A stretch of 64,000 nucleotides of DNA from Sequoia sempervirens (Eukaryota > Streptophyta > Pinopsida > Cupressales > Cupressaceae), in assembly GCA_007258455.2 (NCBI GenBank), contig VDFB02373365.1, forward strand, positions 226,018,194-226,082,193, written 5' to 3'. Below the pieces are notes generated by a model, which was given only the letters and a program-made list of their open reading frames with translations, made no database searches and was not told where the DNA came from. Each line of letters starts with the position of its first letter. The first letter of the stretch is position 1. A program made the position numbers and the translations under genes. Below are positions 33,600 to 45,257 of this stretch, in pieces.

Positions 33600-35960
33600 A
33601 AGGAAAATTTATTTGAAACATTGTACACGATGATCATATGCTTGAATTTAGGATCGACAACAATCTTAATTTGATTGGTAATTTCTCTCCAAGGTAGCCA
33701 TAGCTACATGAAATATATGGAGAATCACCCCCTTAAACACGTGTCACATTCTCTACTTAATGGCATTCCATACATTTCAATGATATCCACTAAATGTATG
33801 TTGATAAATTGTTGATTTCTAAGGTCTGAACACAATTATATATGAGGTCATTTTTCAATTCACCTATCACTTTGACTTTTGTTTTATCCAATTGAACCAC
33901 TACCCTATTGGTAGGTTTTGGGGTGACTTCTAGCTTTTGACATATAGAGTAAGGAATTACATTACATAAATCCCTAGGATCTATCAAAATTTATGAAGAT
34001 TCTTTCCAAAAATTTGTATTCTTAACAAAAATGGAGAGACTCCATCCTTACCTTTGAAAAGAGTTCTCATGGAATTTAAGGTATGGATAGCTTACACTTT
34101 ATCCTTTTGAGTGGAAGTAGTAGAATCTTTAGTAGGATTTCCTAATTATTTCAATAGTTCTTCCTTTTGGTTTGGGTAGTGCTGCAACATATCAAAAATG
34201 GAGATATTGTCTTTGTTATTTTTCAAATCATCTACATCACTATAAATTTCTTCATTCTGATTTAGGGTTTTTTAGGGTGGAAGTTTATTGGATCTAGTCT
34301 TCCACCTAAAAGGTTCCTTTGGGGCAAGAGGATTATAATCTACATGAGGATCTAGAGGAGTTGGATTTGAGTTTGGGAGAATCCCATCAGTCAAAGTTTA
34401 TTTCTTACTCAGATTATAATTGTTCATACCTTGTTGAAAGGAAAGGACATCAATACCTTTTGGTTCATTTTCATTTTTAAATGGGAAGGTAAACTCTTCC
34501 TCTTGAGCAAAGTTCCCTAGACTTTCCTCATAAGAATCTAGCATCACAACATTCATGCCATTTGTAGAGGTTTGAGAACTGATTTACAATAGTGCATGCA
34601 TTCTTTGCATCTCTAGGGAGTTAGCTATGGTCATATGTTTTGTGAAACCTATAGCCAATGTTATCTACAAAATTTACAATATTAACACCATCTAGGGACT
34701 TGGAACTCCCCTATTATTGGGTCAAGTATTCCAAGTCATGTTGCCCCTTTGGGAATTGAACCCTAATTATTTTGATTGCTTCCTTGATTGTGAATAAAAG
34801 TAGGGCCATTGTATTGGTTGTGAGTATTTCTTGTTTGGGGAGGATTTACTTTCAAATGGGTTAGTTCATTTGTCACTTGAGATAGCATCTTTTTCATGGC
34901 TCCAACCTCTAAAGCCAATTAGGTATTTTGACTATGGTTAACTGATGGTGTTGGTTTCTCAAAGAATGGTTTAATTGGTTGTCTTAGATTGTTTATAATA
35001 TTTACTTCCTATGTGTAACCCATATATGTAAGTTCAGGCATGATAAGGGGTTGTTGGGTAGGAGTCTGATATGACAACAAATTCTAAGATATGTTGGGAA
35101 CTCTAAGGATGGGGTTTATCAATGGTGTGTGATTATTTAAATCATTATTAATATAAATAATTTGATTAGCCATCCTTGGAGGGCCCAAAGAAGGAAAAGC
35201 CTCAAAAATATTTCTAGCTTGCACATCCATTTGTTGGGTAAAGACAAATTTCTGGTTAAAAATTGTATCTAGTGAGTCTCTTTGATTGTCAAGTAGTCTT
35301 TTCAAGAAAAAAATGGTAAGGGGATCTAGGGATATAAGATAGGTTTTCACTACCACACATTCAAGTATCACATATGGATCTTCTAATTGTCTAAGGGCTT
35401 TATCGAATTGAGTGTTGTAGATATTAATATACTCATTAGGTTCTTTCCTACAAGTCACAAATAGATGGTATAGAATTCCTAGGTCTATGTACATCTTGAA
35501 CTGATTGAGGAACTTATTTTCTAGGTCTAATCATGTTTTTATCCCTCCTCCAGGAAGATTAAGGTACCAGATGTAGGAAAAATCTCCTAACTAGTATGGA
35601 AACATTCTACAAACAACATCCTAATGGGTAATGTGGGCCTGATTGCAAATTTCTTTGAAGGTTTTAATGTGATATTTTGTTGTACTTGACTCACCATATA
35701 TAAATTTAGGATAATTTTTTTTAGGATTCTTTGATAAGTCATGTAGAGCTCTCACAATGTTTAAGGGATAACTTTCAATAACAGCAAAGAAAGCCATTTG
35801 TGGTGGAGGAGAGGCAACAACAATTGTTATTTGCAGTGTTAGTCAACTTGCAAGTGAGAATGGTGAACTAGGGTTCAATGGTGAAGTTACAGGTCTAGAA
35901 GTTTCACTCCTCAATTTTCCCTTGTCACTCCTTGTTTTTTGTGTTGGACAAATTTAGTTA
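33600..35960 (-). pseudogene. Ty3/Gypsy gag-protease remnant
   Basis: The reverse strand starts near 35830 with a Gag-like MAFFAVIESYPLNIVRALHD, then gag-core words (NPKKNYPKF, EICNQAHITH, DVVCRMFPY, WYLNLPGG). An open part follows at 35494-35084 (MYIDLGILYHLFVTCRKE...). A Pro/Asn/Gln-rich linker with many stops follows, then a protease remnant at about 34010-33790 (DLCNVIPYSICQKLEVTPKP, VVVQLDKTKVKVIGEL). The expected active-site Asp-Ser/Thr-Gly is lost (IDPRDL). RT and later domains are absent. It is heavily decayed and is a different family from the Tat-like element. Confidence 0.7.
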
Positions 35961-37257
35961 GATAATCGTTGTTGAGATAAGATCTAAGTATCATATGATA
36001 TCTTTTCATGGAAAATGACCTAATGTTTTCTAGTTTTTCAGATGGGCCCTCCTTCTAGTGAAAATTCTATTGAGGGATATTTTTGTCACACACAATGTGT
36101 TAGGAAATAAGGGTTTATTGCCTCTTGAAAAGGAGTGAAACTACTCAAAGGTTCCTTTCTATTAGGTCATGACTATGTAGATAGCACAGTAGTGAGATCA
36201 ATGCAGTTTCACAAGGAGATTTGAAATTTATATAACTAGAAAATCATATGCAATCACAAAAGATAATTGTAACAATTTAAAGCAATAGATTTCATTTTAG
36301 TAATACAATAGATTTATATCAACTTTGATCTTTAAAAAAAACTAGAAACCATTTATGAAATAAAATAAAAGGAATAAAATGGTAACAAGAGATAATTAAA
36401 TAAGATCTACTCTAATTAGATAATGATAAAGAACATTTCATCAATCACTTTTGTACGTTTGAACAAGTTCTTTCAAAACAATCATTAGAGTAAATAGTAT
36501 CACACACATTTGGCATTAATGATGGTACAATATTTAAAGGAAATACGACATCCACACGATTTTAAGTTTTCATACAAATAGAACACTATCAAACACATAC
36601 AAATATGGGATTAAATCCTACTTAATTTCATGGTTATACACAAGATCTCATTAATTTGACATGTTTGTTTAGAAAAAAATGCTCATACCATCACTATAGG
36701 TCCAAATTGACATGCATAAAAAATAGGCGTTATCCTTAAATGATGAAAATTTTAAATTTGCACAAAGATCAGCAGGTGAATTCCACATTGAGATTTTATT
36801 ATTTTTAGTATAGAAATTATATTAGAATTGGATCATTTTTCATGACCTAGAAATAAAAATATATAGAAAAATAGTTTCCTATAATTGTGGATCTTAATAA
36901 AAAGTAATTGGAACTAACTCTAGCACTTGAGTCTTTAATTGAAATTAAAATTAAAATAAAGCTTAATTGGGAACCCTAGAACATAGCTCAATTCAATTGT
37001 TGAAACTTATGGAAATGAAAAGCAACTAGAAATAACACTAAAATATAACTGCAATCTAAATGGTAGTCTTCAAATTTCCTATGCCCCCTTTTATCTTTTC
37101 ATCTTGGCATGGATCTCATGATCAATATTTATTGCATCTTTCCAACACCAAATATGCTGCATTTGGACATGAGATTACAACAACAGCTCACTGGATGCCT
37201 TGATTATTTGCAAAAAAGTTAGAGGAAGTCAAGTACCAACAACACTGACATTTCTAG

Positions 37258-40200
37258 TCACTTGGCAAAAAAATTCAACCATTTTGGCACAATTTCATTC
37301 ATCTTCTCCATTGTTGGCCCTTTGTTAAACTAGATGCTCGCTCTAGTCAAAGGCAGTCAATTCCATTTGCTATTGTATTTGAGTGAAAGATTCTAATTCT
37401 TTTTGGAGAGATTGCAATTTAATATTTTTTTGACCATTTTATTGATGCCTTCTTGTGTTACTTGTCCTTGCATCTGGTTTTGTAACTCATCGACCAATCT
37501 TGCAAGCTCCCTTTCCATCACAGGACTGCCTCAAAATGTACATCCAAGGTTTTATATTGCTTGGTAGATGTTATTCATAGCTTTCTCTACCTAGCCTCTA
37601 TCATATTTTAACCTGTTCTTGCACTTATTCAAAATTTTAACTTGAAACTGTGTTGCTCTTACCCAAATTGGAATCATGTCTTTGTCTCCATCTTCTATTA
37701 CAACAACTTTTATTAGTTCCTCCAATTTTGTCTCATTTATTTGATGGAGGATGGGAATGTGTTCCTCTCTTACCAATAGTTCTTTATCAACACTTAATAT
37801 CATTTTTTGTACATTGATGTCCTCATCACAAATAGAATGATACAACTTAACCAATTATTTCAAAACTTGTTCTACTATTTCAAGAAAATTATCTATCCAT
37901 TGTCAAGCAACAAAAATCCACCCATCTAGGTCAAAATGTTTGACCTCTCATTTAAGAATTTCCTACAATACAAACTTGGGATCTCCAACATCAATAAGTC
38001 CAATCAAATTACTTATAGAGGTTATCAATTGTCCCACTTGATACTTTAGCTAATCTTTGGTATTTTCATCCTTTTGCATTCTTTTCAATAAGGTGGTAAT
38101 TGACATTTGCAAGGATTGCTACTCCCCTTCTCTGGTATGTACTCCCAGTTCTACTTGTCTAATCTAGTAGTCTTCTAGTGTCATCTAGACTCTAATTTAT
38201 CAACTAAGGGGCAACTATTTCAGCTATCCTTTTTCCATGTTCATCAACAAAAATTGTCTATATCCTTCAAGATTTCTTTCTTCTCCTCCCCAAATATTTC
38301 AACACTTAATATTTGTTTTGGTGTCTCCAAATAGTACCTCTTCCTTTTACAAATGGTATGATTCAACCATATATGTATGGCTATAATTGTCTCTCTTTGA
38401 TGGAAATAGCTGACCTCAACACGCTATGATATTTCTCTAATCTATCTTCATGGACCTTTTGTTCAGGCTCTTGGGAAACTCTTTCTTCTTCTTGGGGCTT
38501 CTCTTGCTATCATTCTTCTTCATTGTGAGGTATCTCCTCAACAATCCTCTTTTCTTGATCAATGGCTTGATCACCAAGTACTTTCCCCTGAATAATATGC
38601 TCTTTTGTGTGACTTCTTCTCTATTCAATTTTTCCTCTTTATTGACTTCCTCAACAAACACTTCTTCTCTATTCACTTTTTCCTCTTTATGTGCAGGATC
38701 ATGATGGGCCAAAAAGTGGTGATATGATGGGTATGTGTAGGGTATGTGGCTGATGACTCTTTTTTACCCAAAATTGATGAAACAAAAATTATTTTTAAAG
38801 GATATTCTTAGCTTTTCACCAATATAAATCATGCTTTACTTTGAATTTAATAAATAATTATTATTCATTTTCTATTTGAATTACCACTAAAGTCCCGATT
38901 GATAGGTTGATTGAAAAACATCTATAACTTTCGAGCGATATCATTTTTTTTGAATCCAAAACATGTGTCACATTCTATGCTTCACATACTATATAATTAA
39001 AAAAAAATTGAATTTCATGAAGTTTTGAACAAGTTAAGGTGGTTAGACATATGAGTTTTTATATTTTTTAAAAGTTGTAATAAAAAATTCACAACTAATT
39101 ATTTACTTGGAAAAAAATTACAAAAGAATATGAATCACATTGAGACATGAGTCCTCTACTTATATCTAAAATATTATTGAAAAAATAATATCATTTTATT
39201 GTGGTTAGGGTGGTCAGACAGACACTTCTTATTTTTTCCCTGAAATTTAAGTGCTACTGCATTGCAATTTCAAATTTTCACCAAAAAGATTTTTTTTTAT
39301 AAATAAACCTAGTACTTTAGAAAATAAGCTCAATTTGCTACAAATTATATTCTTACATATTTTGAAATAATATAGATAACTTATTCAAAATTTTATGTCA
39401 AGTTTCATAACTCTGGTTTTTTCTAAATTTTATCGCCACTTAAGGGCTTATTTTTTCCATGATGACCCTGCACATACCCACATCCTCCTTCTCCTTTTGG
39501 ATTTCCTCTTCTATTTGAGGCTCCTTTTATATTTATCCTTCCTCCATTGTTGTTTCAATAAGTATTTCCACTCCTTGAGGTAGTTCATCTTTTGGAGGAG
39601 GAATAGATGGTGGTGGCTAAGAAGGTGGAGTCAAAATTTTCTCTTAGGTGATTGTGGAGGAGTTGGCAATGGTTTCCCATGGGGAGGAAGTTGAGGAGTA
39701 TGTTTGTTCAGCCTCCCTTTGGTTTACCCTTTCTTTAATAGCTTCCCTTTTCCCCTTCTTACAAATAAGGCCACTATCATCTACAAGTTCCTTACCTTCA
39801 TTGGAGAAATCTTTTACTAAGCTCCTCTCTTTCCTTTTCTTTATCATTTATTTTGTAGCTTCTACCTTTTCTTTCTTCTTCTAGGTAACAATATACTAGT
39901 ATATGGTTTCTCTATAGCATTATGTGGATTTTCCTCCTTGGTGGGTTCTTCAATTGTTCTCTCTCCTTTCTTCTCCTTCTCAGGTCCCTTAGTAGGTTTT
40001 TGCAATCTTGACATAGGGAAAGGCCTTTTGAACCATCAAAGAGAGTGGTTCACCACACCTTCTGTTTTGTCCTTTATGTTATCATTATATAGAACTAAGC
40101 AATCAACATTATAAATTGGCTAATCTGGAATCCCTTGGCTTGAGTAGGCAGGCTCAATGATTTTTTCATCTTCTTTCAACTCCTTTGGGATCCAAAGGTC

Positions 40201-41605
40201 TATGCAATGTCTCATCAAGAACACTATCAATCAACAATATTCCTTTCTTCTTACTTTGAATTCATCCTTACAATTGGCCTAGTGATCTTTGAGGTTGGGA
40301 TCATGAATGAAGTATGTGCCCATTACTTTGTTGATGTTTCCAATAGGGTCAAACATTTCACGGGCATCATTGTATAATAAAAAATTATATCTTGTTTTAA
40401 TTTTTGTATTCTTAGCATTCTTGTTTTTGGAACAAGAATAAACTTCTATTTTATAGGAAATCCATACCCATGTTTGTGTTTTCTAGCAATGAACTATCAC
40501 ACCTCTATAATCTATCTATAAACTTACTACAAAAGTAGTTTATTTGATGGCTATTGAGGGAGCTTGTATGGAATTTTATGGAAACTGACCACCCTGATGT
40601 AAGCGAAAGTTTTATACTAGATAAAATAGTATCCAATTTCCTTAATCACTTTCGTGTCTTAATTAGAGACTCTCTGAAAGAAATCTCCCTCCAACCCTCT
40701 AATCACATAATATATAAAGTTATCATTAACCACTCCAAAATTACGAATAGATAATTCCATTTCCAATTGGGGATAATGTTGATATATTCACTTCTCTAAG
40801 CGCAAAGGATCCAATCTTTGCAAGTCTTTGAAATGAGGCTTGGGAAGCTTAAAAAATACAAGATAGCATGTCATGTAAAATTTATGAGTTAACAAAACAA
40901 TACTTAACTATTGATGAATAGTATCATTGATAAGAGAAGCCTTGTCAATTTTATTCTTGTTTGAAGAATTAATGATCTTAATGAATCAAACCATCCACAT
41001 ATAGAAGTCTCTATCATGTTGATACTCGAAGACTCAACTCAACAACACAATTAGATCTTTAACATCTTCCTTGTATTCACTTCTATGTTGTACCTTGGCT
41101 AACTTAGCAGCCACCTTCCTTGGTTTCTCCAACAAGTTATTATTTATGTAACTCAATTTTTTAGTTGGATGTACATAAAAATAATCCACTACTTTATCCA
41201 TGTCTACTGCCTCATATTCAACATGAGCAGGAATTCTAAATATTTTGTCTATATACTTTGGGCTCACATCCAATACAATTTCCCCATTTCCTCCCTTGAA
41301 TTTCTAGGACTTGTGGTTGCAGTGAAGAGCACAAGTCAAGACCAACTCAAGGGATTGAACTGTGACTAGAAAAGAAACAACCTCCACCAATCCTAATTTT
41401 GAAAGAGTTCTAGCCATTGGAGTCCTAGCCCCACTATCACCAATCCTTCAATTGAACTCATTTATGTCAACATGGCCCAGGTTGGTATCACCAATCTCAT
41501 TATATGGAGAGAACATCTTTGAAGGAAGATGGTATCCTTTGTATTGGTACTTCATTTCTTCTAAATCCTCGAGAGGCATATATCCTGCAATTACTAGTAC
41601 CATAT
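37258..41605 (-). pseudogene. Unrecognised repeat-encoded protein, copy A
   Basis: The reverse-strand gene starts at an ATG near 41600 (MPLEDLEEMKYQYKGYHLPS), after an AG that could be a splice acceptor, and ends at TGA 37258-37260. Open pieces: 41273-41034, 38712-38437 and 37854-37591. The last contains LVREEHIPILHQIN and KVVVIEDGDKDMIPIWVRA. The middle is Lys/Glu/Pro-rich and the C-terminus coiled-coil. TGA at 41448-41450 is shared with copy B at the same codon. A MITE-like insertion sits at 38691-39473. I know no family for it. It is kept as one entry because all pieces align in order with copy B. Confidence 0.55.
38691..39473. mobile_element. MITE-like element in copy A
   Basis: It has imperfect terminal inverted repeats: left GTGCAGGATCATGATGGGCC, right ending CCATGATGACCCTGCAC. 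The stretch is missing from copy B, where the gene runs on. It is about 780 bp, AT-rich and non-coding. The superfamily and target duplication are unclear. Confidence 0.5.
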
Positions 41606-41739
41606 ATTAACATTTTTATATACCAAGAAGAGAAACCCTACAAGATAAGCCATGTTATACAATGTCCATTTTTCATTTCAAAGTTATAAAATTTCAAAAT
41701 AAGTCATACAAAAGTTTTAGGGATTGGCCTTCGAAATTA

Positions 41740-42800
41740 CCCCTTACCTCCTATTGTTAGCATATACATTTAAAAGTCTACTTTTCTTTTATTAACATCA
41801 TCGGGTATCAGGGATCAGGAATCCTTATACCTGTTTCTTTACCCTATAAATACATTCAACTTATAACTATGTTTAATTTTGATGTTAGGGATTGAAGATC
41901 CCCTCTACCTCTTACTCATAGTGTGAATTCTCTTTGTAAATACTTCATCTCATCGTGCATAGGAGATCGTAGATCCCCCTTACCTATTGCTTGTAATGAG
42001 AATTCCTTAGGGATACAGTTGTGCTTGATCAGGTGTTAGGGATCAAGGATCCCCTCTACCTCTTACATTGTTAACATTTTTCCTTGGTTAACTGGTATCC
42101 TTAACTCATAGTTTGAAAGGGTTTCAGGGGTTGGGGTTCATAGTTTCAATTTTCCTCTTTCTATAAAGTTTTTGAGTATTAATTGAATCAAACATCTATG
42201 ACCTAATAACTTGATTCACATTTTTTGAACATTTGAAAGTAGTTTAATAAAGGCCTACTTACTAAACACATCTTTTTGAATGAAGGAAACTAATCATGTT
42301 TGCAAACATTGAGAGTCGGGGTTTCATCAAACCTCCTATCTCAATAAGAAAGTGTGTAAATGGTATATCCAATGCACAAAGTGCGAAAGGGAATCTTGAA
42401 AAAAATTTGACTAAGTGTTTTGTGGTTTATTATATGTCGAAGATCGGGGATACCCTTTACCTCTTTCACCTTTATAAGAAAGGAAGTAAGTGATATCTCT
42501 GATGATCAAATTCTAAAGGTCATGATCAAACTTTCACTAAGTCGTAAAGGAATGATCGACATCGGAGGTTGAAGTTTCATCTTACATCTTGCAGATGTTT
42601 TCAAGTATTGGGTAATGGAAATTCATGATGTCTGAAGCCTGAAAGTTTTAATTTGAAAATGTTAAGACATGAATTGAGTGGAAATTCAAAGGCTTGATGT
42701 TTGAAAGGAATTTTAGAAACAAACAAGCCTAGGTTAAGTGTTGGGTGCATTCTTAGGGGTTAGAGATCAAGGATACCACTTACTTCTTTCACCTTTATGA
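41740..42800. repeat. Diverged tandem repeat with palindromic GGGATC...GATCCC core
   Basis: Units about 75-100 bp apart early on, sparser later, contain TTAGGGATCAAGGATCCCCT or variants (near 41808, 41885, 41965, 42035, 42440, 42757), followed by CTACCTCTT-like bases. Copy B has decayed matches at about 49858-50095. It lies upstream of the reverse-strand gene and could be its leader or promoter. Confidence 0.6.
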
Positions 42801-44037
42801 GAAATCAGTAAGAAAATTTTCAAATGGCCGAATCTCAAAAGTTGTGATAATTTCATCGAGTTACCAAGGCATGGTTGGGGGTTGAAAATTGGAGTTTCAC
42901 CTTACATAGTACAATTTTTTTTAGGTATCTAGTCAGGAAGACTCATGATGCTCGAAGCTTGATAGGTTCCAATTTTTTAAAAAATCTAAGGTACAAAAGG
43001 ATGCAACCCTTCGGAAACTTGATGTATGATGTCTGATGATGATGTCACAAACAACATTGAAGTTGTGCCAAAAATAAAATAAATTCGATAGGGCAACAAA
43101 AACCAAAAATACAAGAACAAAAAGGGAAAGAAAAAAATGATAAAATGCAGAGAAGAATACCTAAAGTCGAACTAAGAAAATGAAAAAGAAATAAAAAAAG
43201 GGAATTGAAGAAAACAAAGGAAAAAAGGCCCAAAAAAATTCACATGCACTAGAGACGCACACAAATTAGTAAATCACAAGGGAAACAACTTGAATTTACC
43301 AACCTAATAATGCATGAAATGAGTGGGAGGGAAAACACAAACAAAAAACACCATGAGCACAACACGAACCAGGAAACCCACAAACATGGGCAACCATGAG
43401 CACAACATGAACCACCCTAAATACAAACCAATCACTCAATACACCTTTAAATGAGTCAGGGATGTAGGTAAAGAATAACAACAATGACGACCAATGATTA
43501 GAAGAATGCTTCATAGCTATTAGAGTTTGAATTGTTAATTGAATAATAACAAAATGATCGATGAGTTAACCTAATTACCCTCAAATTCATTACATTAATG
43601 GTACACCAACCCAAGTGTTAAGGAATTAAACTCAAGTGGCTCTTCATTAAATTCAAATAGTTGTATGTGTGTTTGATAGGACATGATGTGACCCGCATGA
43701 CAGACGAGGTGTCATCACCGTACTTTGCAAGTAGAAGCATGCTAGAAGAGAAAACTCTAATGCACAAAGCTCAATGAAAGTCAAGACAAAAGACACCAAC
43801 GAATGAAGAGGGAGGGGTCAAGGATCAAGCTTGACAACGAAGGTATACCTTTCCTTAAAAGTCCAATTTTCAAACCCTAAATGCAAACAAAGATAGAGGA
43901 AAAGAACAAGGGAAGAAAAGGGAATAACGGGGAAAGGAAAAGGAGGAAAGGGAAATAAAGACATGTAAAATGGAGAAGAGGGGGTCCCCATTTTTCTAAG
44001 AGAAAAAAAGGGTGTGATTACAAAGGCACAACAATAT

Positions 44038-44230
44038 ATGCACACACGCACACACACATACACACAGACATATATATATATACACACGCACATGTATATG
44101 TATATATATATATGTATATGTATATATATAAATATGTATATGTATATATATGTATATGTATATATATATATGTATACATATACATGTGTATATATGTATA
44201 TGTATATATATGTGTATATAGATAAATATA
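44038..44230. repeat. Microsatellite, CACACA then TATATG
   Basis: ACACACGCACACACAC-type sequence is followed by long TATATG and TATA repeats. Open frames on both strands here (Tyr/Ile/His-rich) are by-products. Confidence 0.95.
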
Positions 44231-44499
44231 ATTTTTGTGAATATTTATAAGTACAATGAAAATATAAGTTGTTAAGTAATGAATAAAGATTAAAAATTTC
44301 ATCCTATATATGTATATTTCTCTCTTGTATGTGCAATGGAAAGTAGATAAATACTAACACAATTTATAGAAAATGTATGCTACTATGTTCTATTGGACAA
44401 TGAAAGGAGAGTAACTTAAACATGGATGTGACAAATATAGATGTGGATTTCCAAATATATGCACAAAAAAGAAAGGGTTTTAAAAAAAAGCTCAAAGAA

Positions 44500-44725
44500 G
44501 TTTAGGGTTTCATGATAATAATTCCTTAATAAAATAAATACAGATGTGGGATTTCAGATATATACCCAAAAAAGACAAAAGTGTTTTAAAAAAAAACCAT
44601 AAAAGGGGGTTTCATGATAATAATTCCTTTATCAAACGAATACAAACATGGGTTTTTAGATATAAGGTTTTTTAACAAAAACTACCATACAAGTTTAGTG
44701 TTGAATGATAATAATTCCTTAATTA
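44500..44725. repeat. Minisatellite, unit about 100 bp
   Basis: Three units each end in TTTCATGATAATAATTCCTT or close variants (44507, 44610, 44701), each preceded by a poly-A/T-rich part. Confidence 0.7.
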
Positions 44726-45257
44726 GAAAAAAAAAATCTATAAACATGGGGTCAAAATCATATGTGAAATAATCCCTTTATCAAATTAAATCGTGATTAC
44801 AAATGGGGTTTTTTAAACCCGAAAAAAAAGTTGAATGTATGCAGATTATATAACCTAGTAGAGTATTTCACACTACTAAGTCAATGGATTCATGATAATG
44901 TAACCCTTGACGGTTTGCACAATGATGTGAGAAAGATAGGAGTACTTGACCAAAATACATTCATGAGTGCTAAACTGTTAAAAATGAAAGGAGAAATGAT
45001 AGGTTGAAATTACCTCAAACCATGGAGAGCATCACATGATGGAAATGACATGATAAGAAATGATGAAATTGATCAAAAAAGGTGTTTAAAATTAGCACAT
45101 AATCAAATAGCCAAGAAACCCTTTGTGGTTCCTGAAAAATTTCTAGTAACTAGACTCACAAGTGCCATTATTTTTATTATAAAAGGGGAAATGATAGTTT
45201 GACATTACTTGAAACCATGGAGGGCAATTGAAATGCATCCTTCAAGGGTCTAGCAAC

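Larger units (their letters stand above)
36070..42100 (-). repeat. Long direct repeat A
   Basis: It is collinear with repeat B (45258-50110) at an offset of about 9.2 kb at the low end, less after the MITE-like insertion near 38700. Both start at GAGGG and share a tail region, a reverse-strand gene and an upstream palindrome-rich region. A may extend past 42100, but B is cut there by the third element. The remnant gag of the previous entry lies directly downstream on the same strand, so A could be a very long 5' LTR. This is unproven. Confidence 0.65.
42801..45257. other. Region between A and B without a recognised gene
   Basis: It holds purine-rich runs (about 43060-43230 and 43880-43960), a CA/TA microsatellite (44038-44230) and a tandem unit of about 100 bp (about 44500-44725). 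No coding region was recognised. Confidence 0.5.

Noticed and set aside
43060..43960. Long purine-rich runs as possible triplex-forming or regulatory DNA
   Set aside because: They are interrupted and ordinary for AT-rich plant repeats, with no supporting context.
44014..44302. Open frames on both strands with Tyr/Ile/His repeats
   Set aside because: They are translations of the CA/TA microsatellite.
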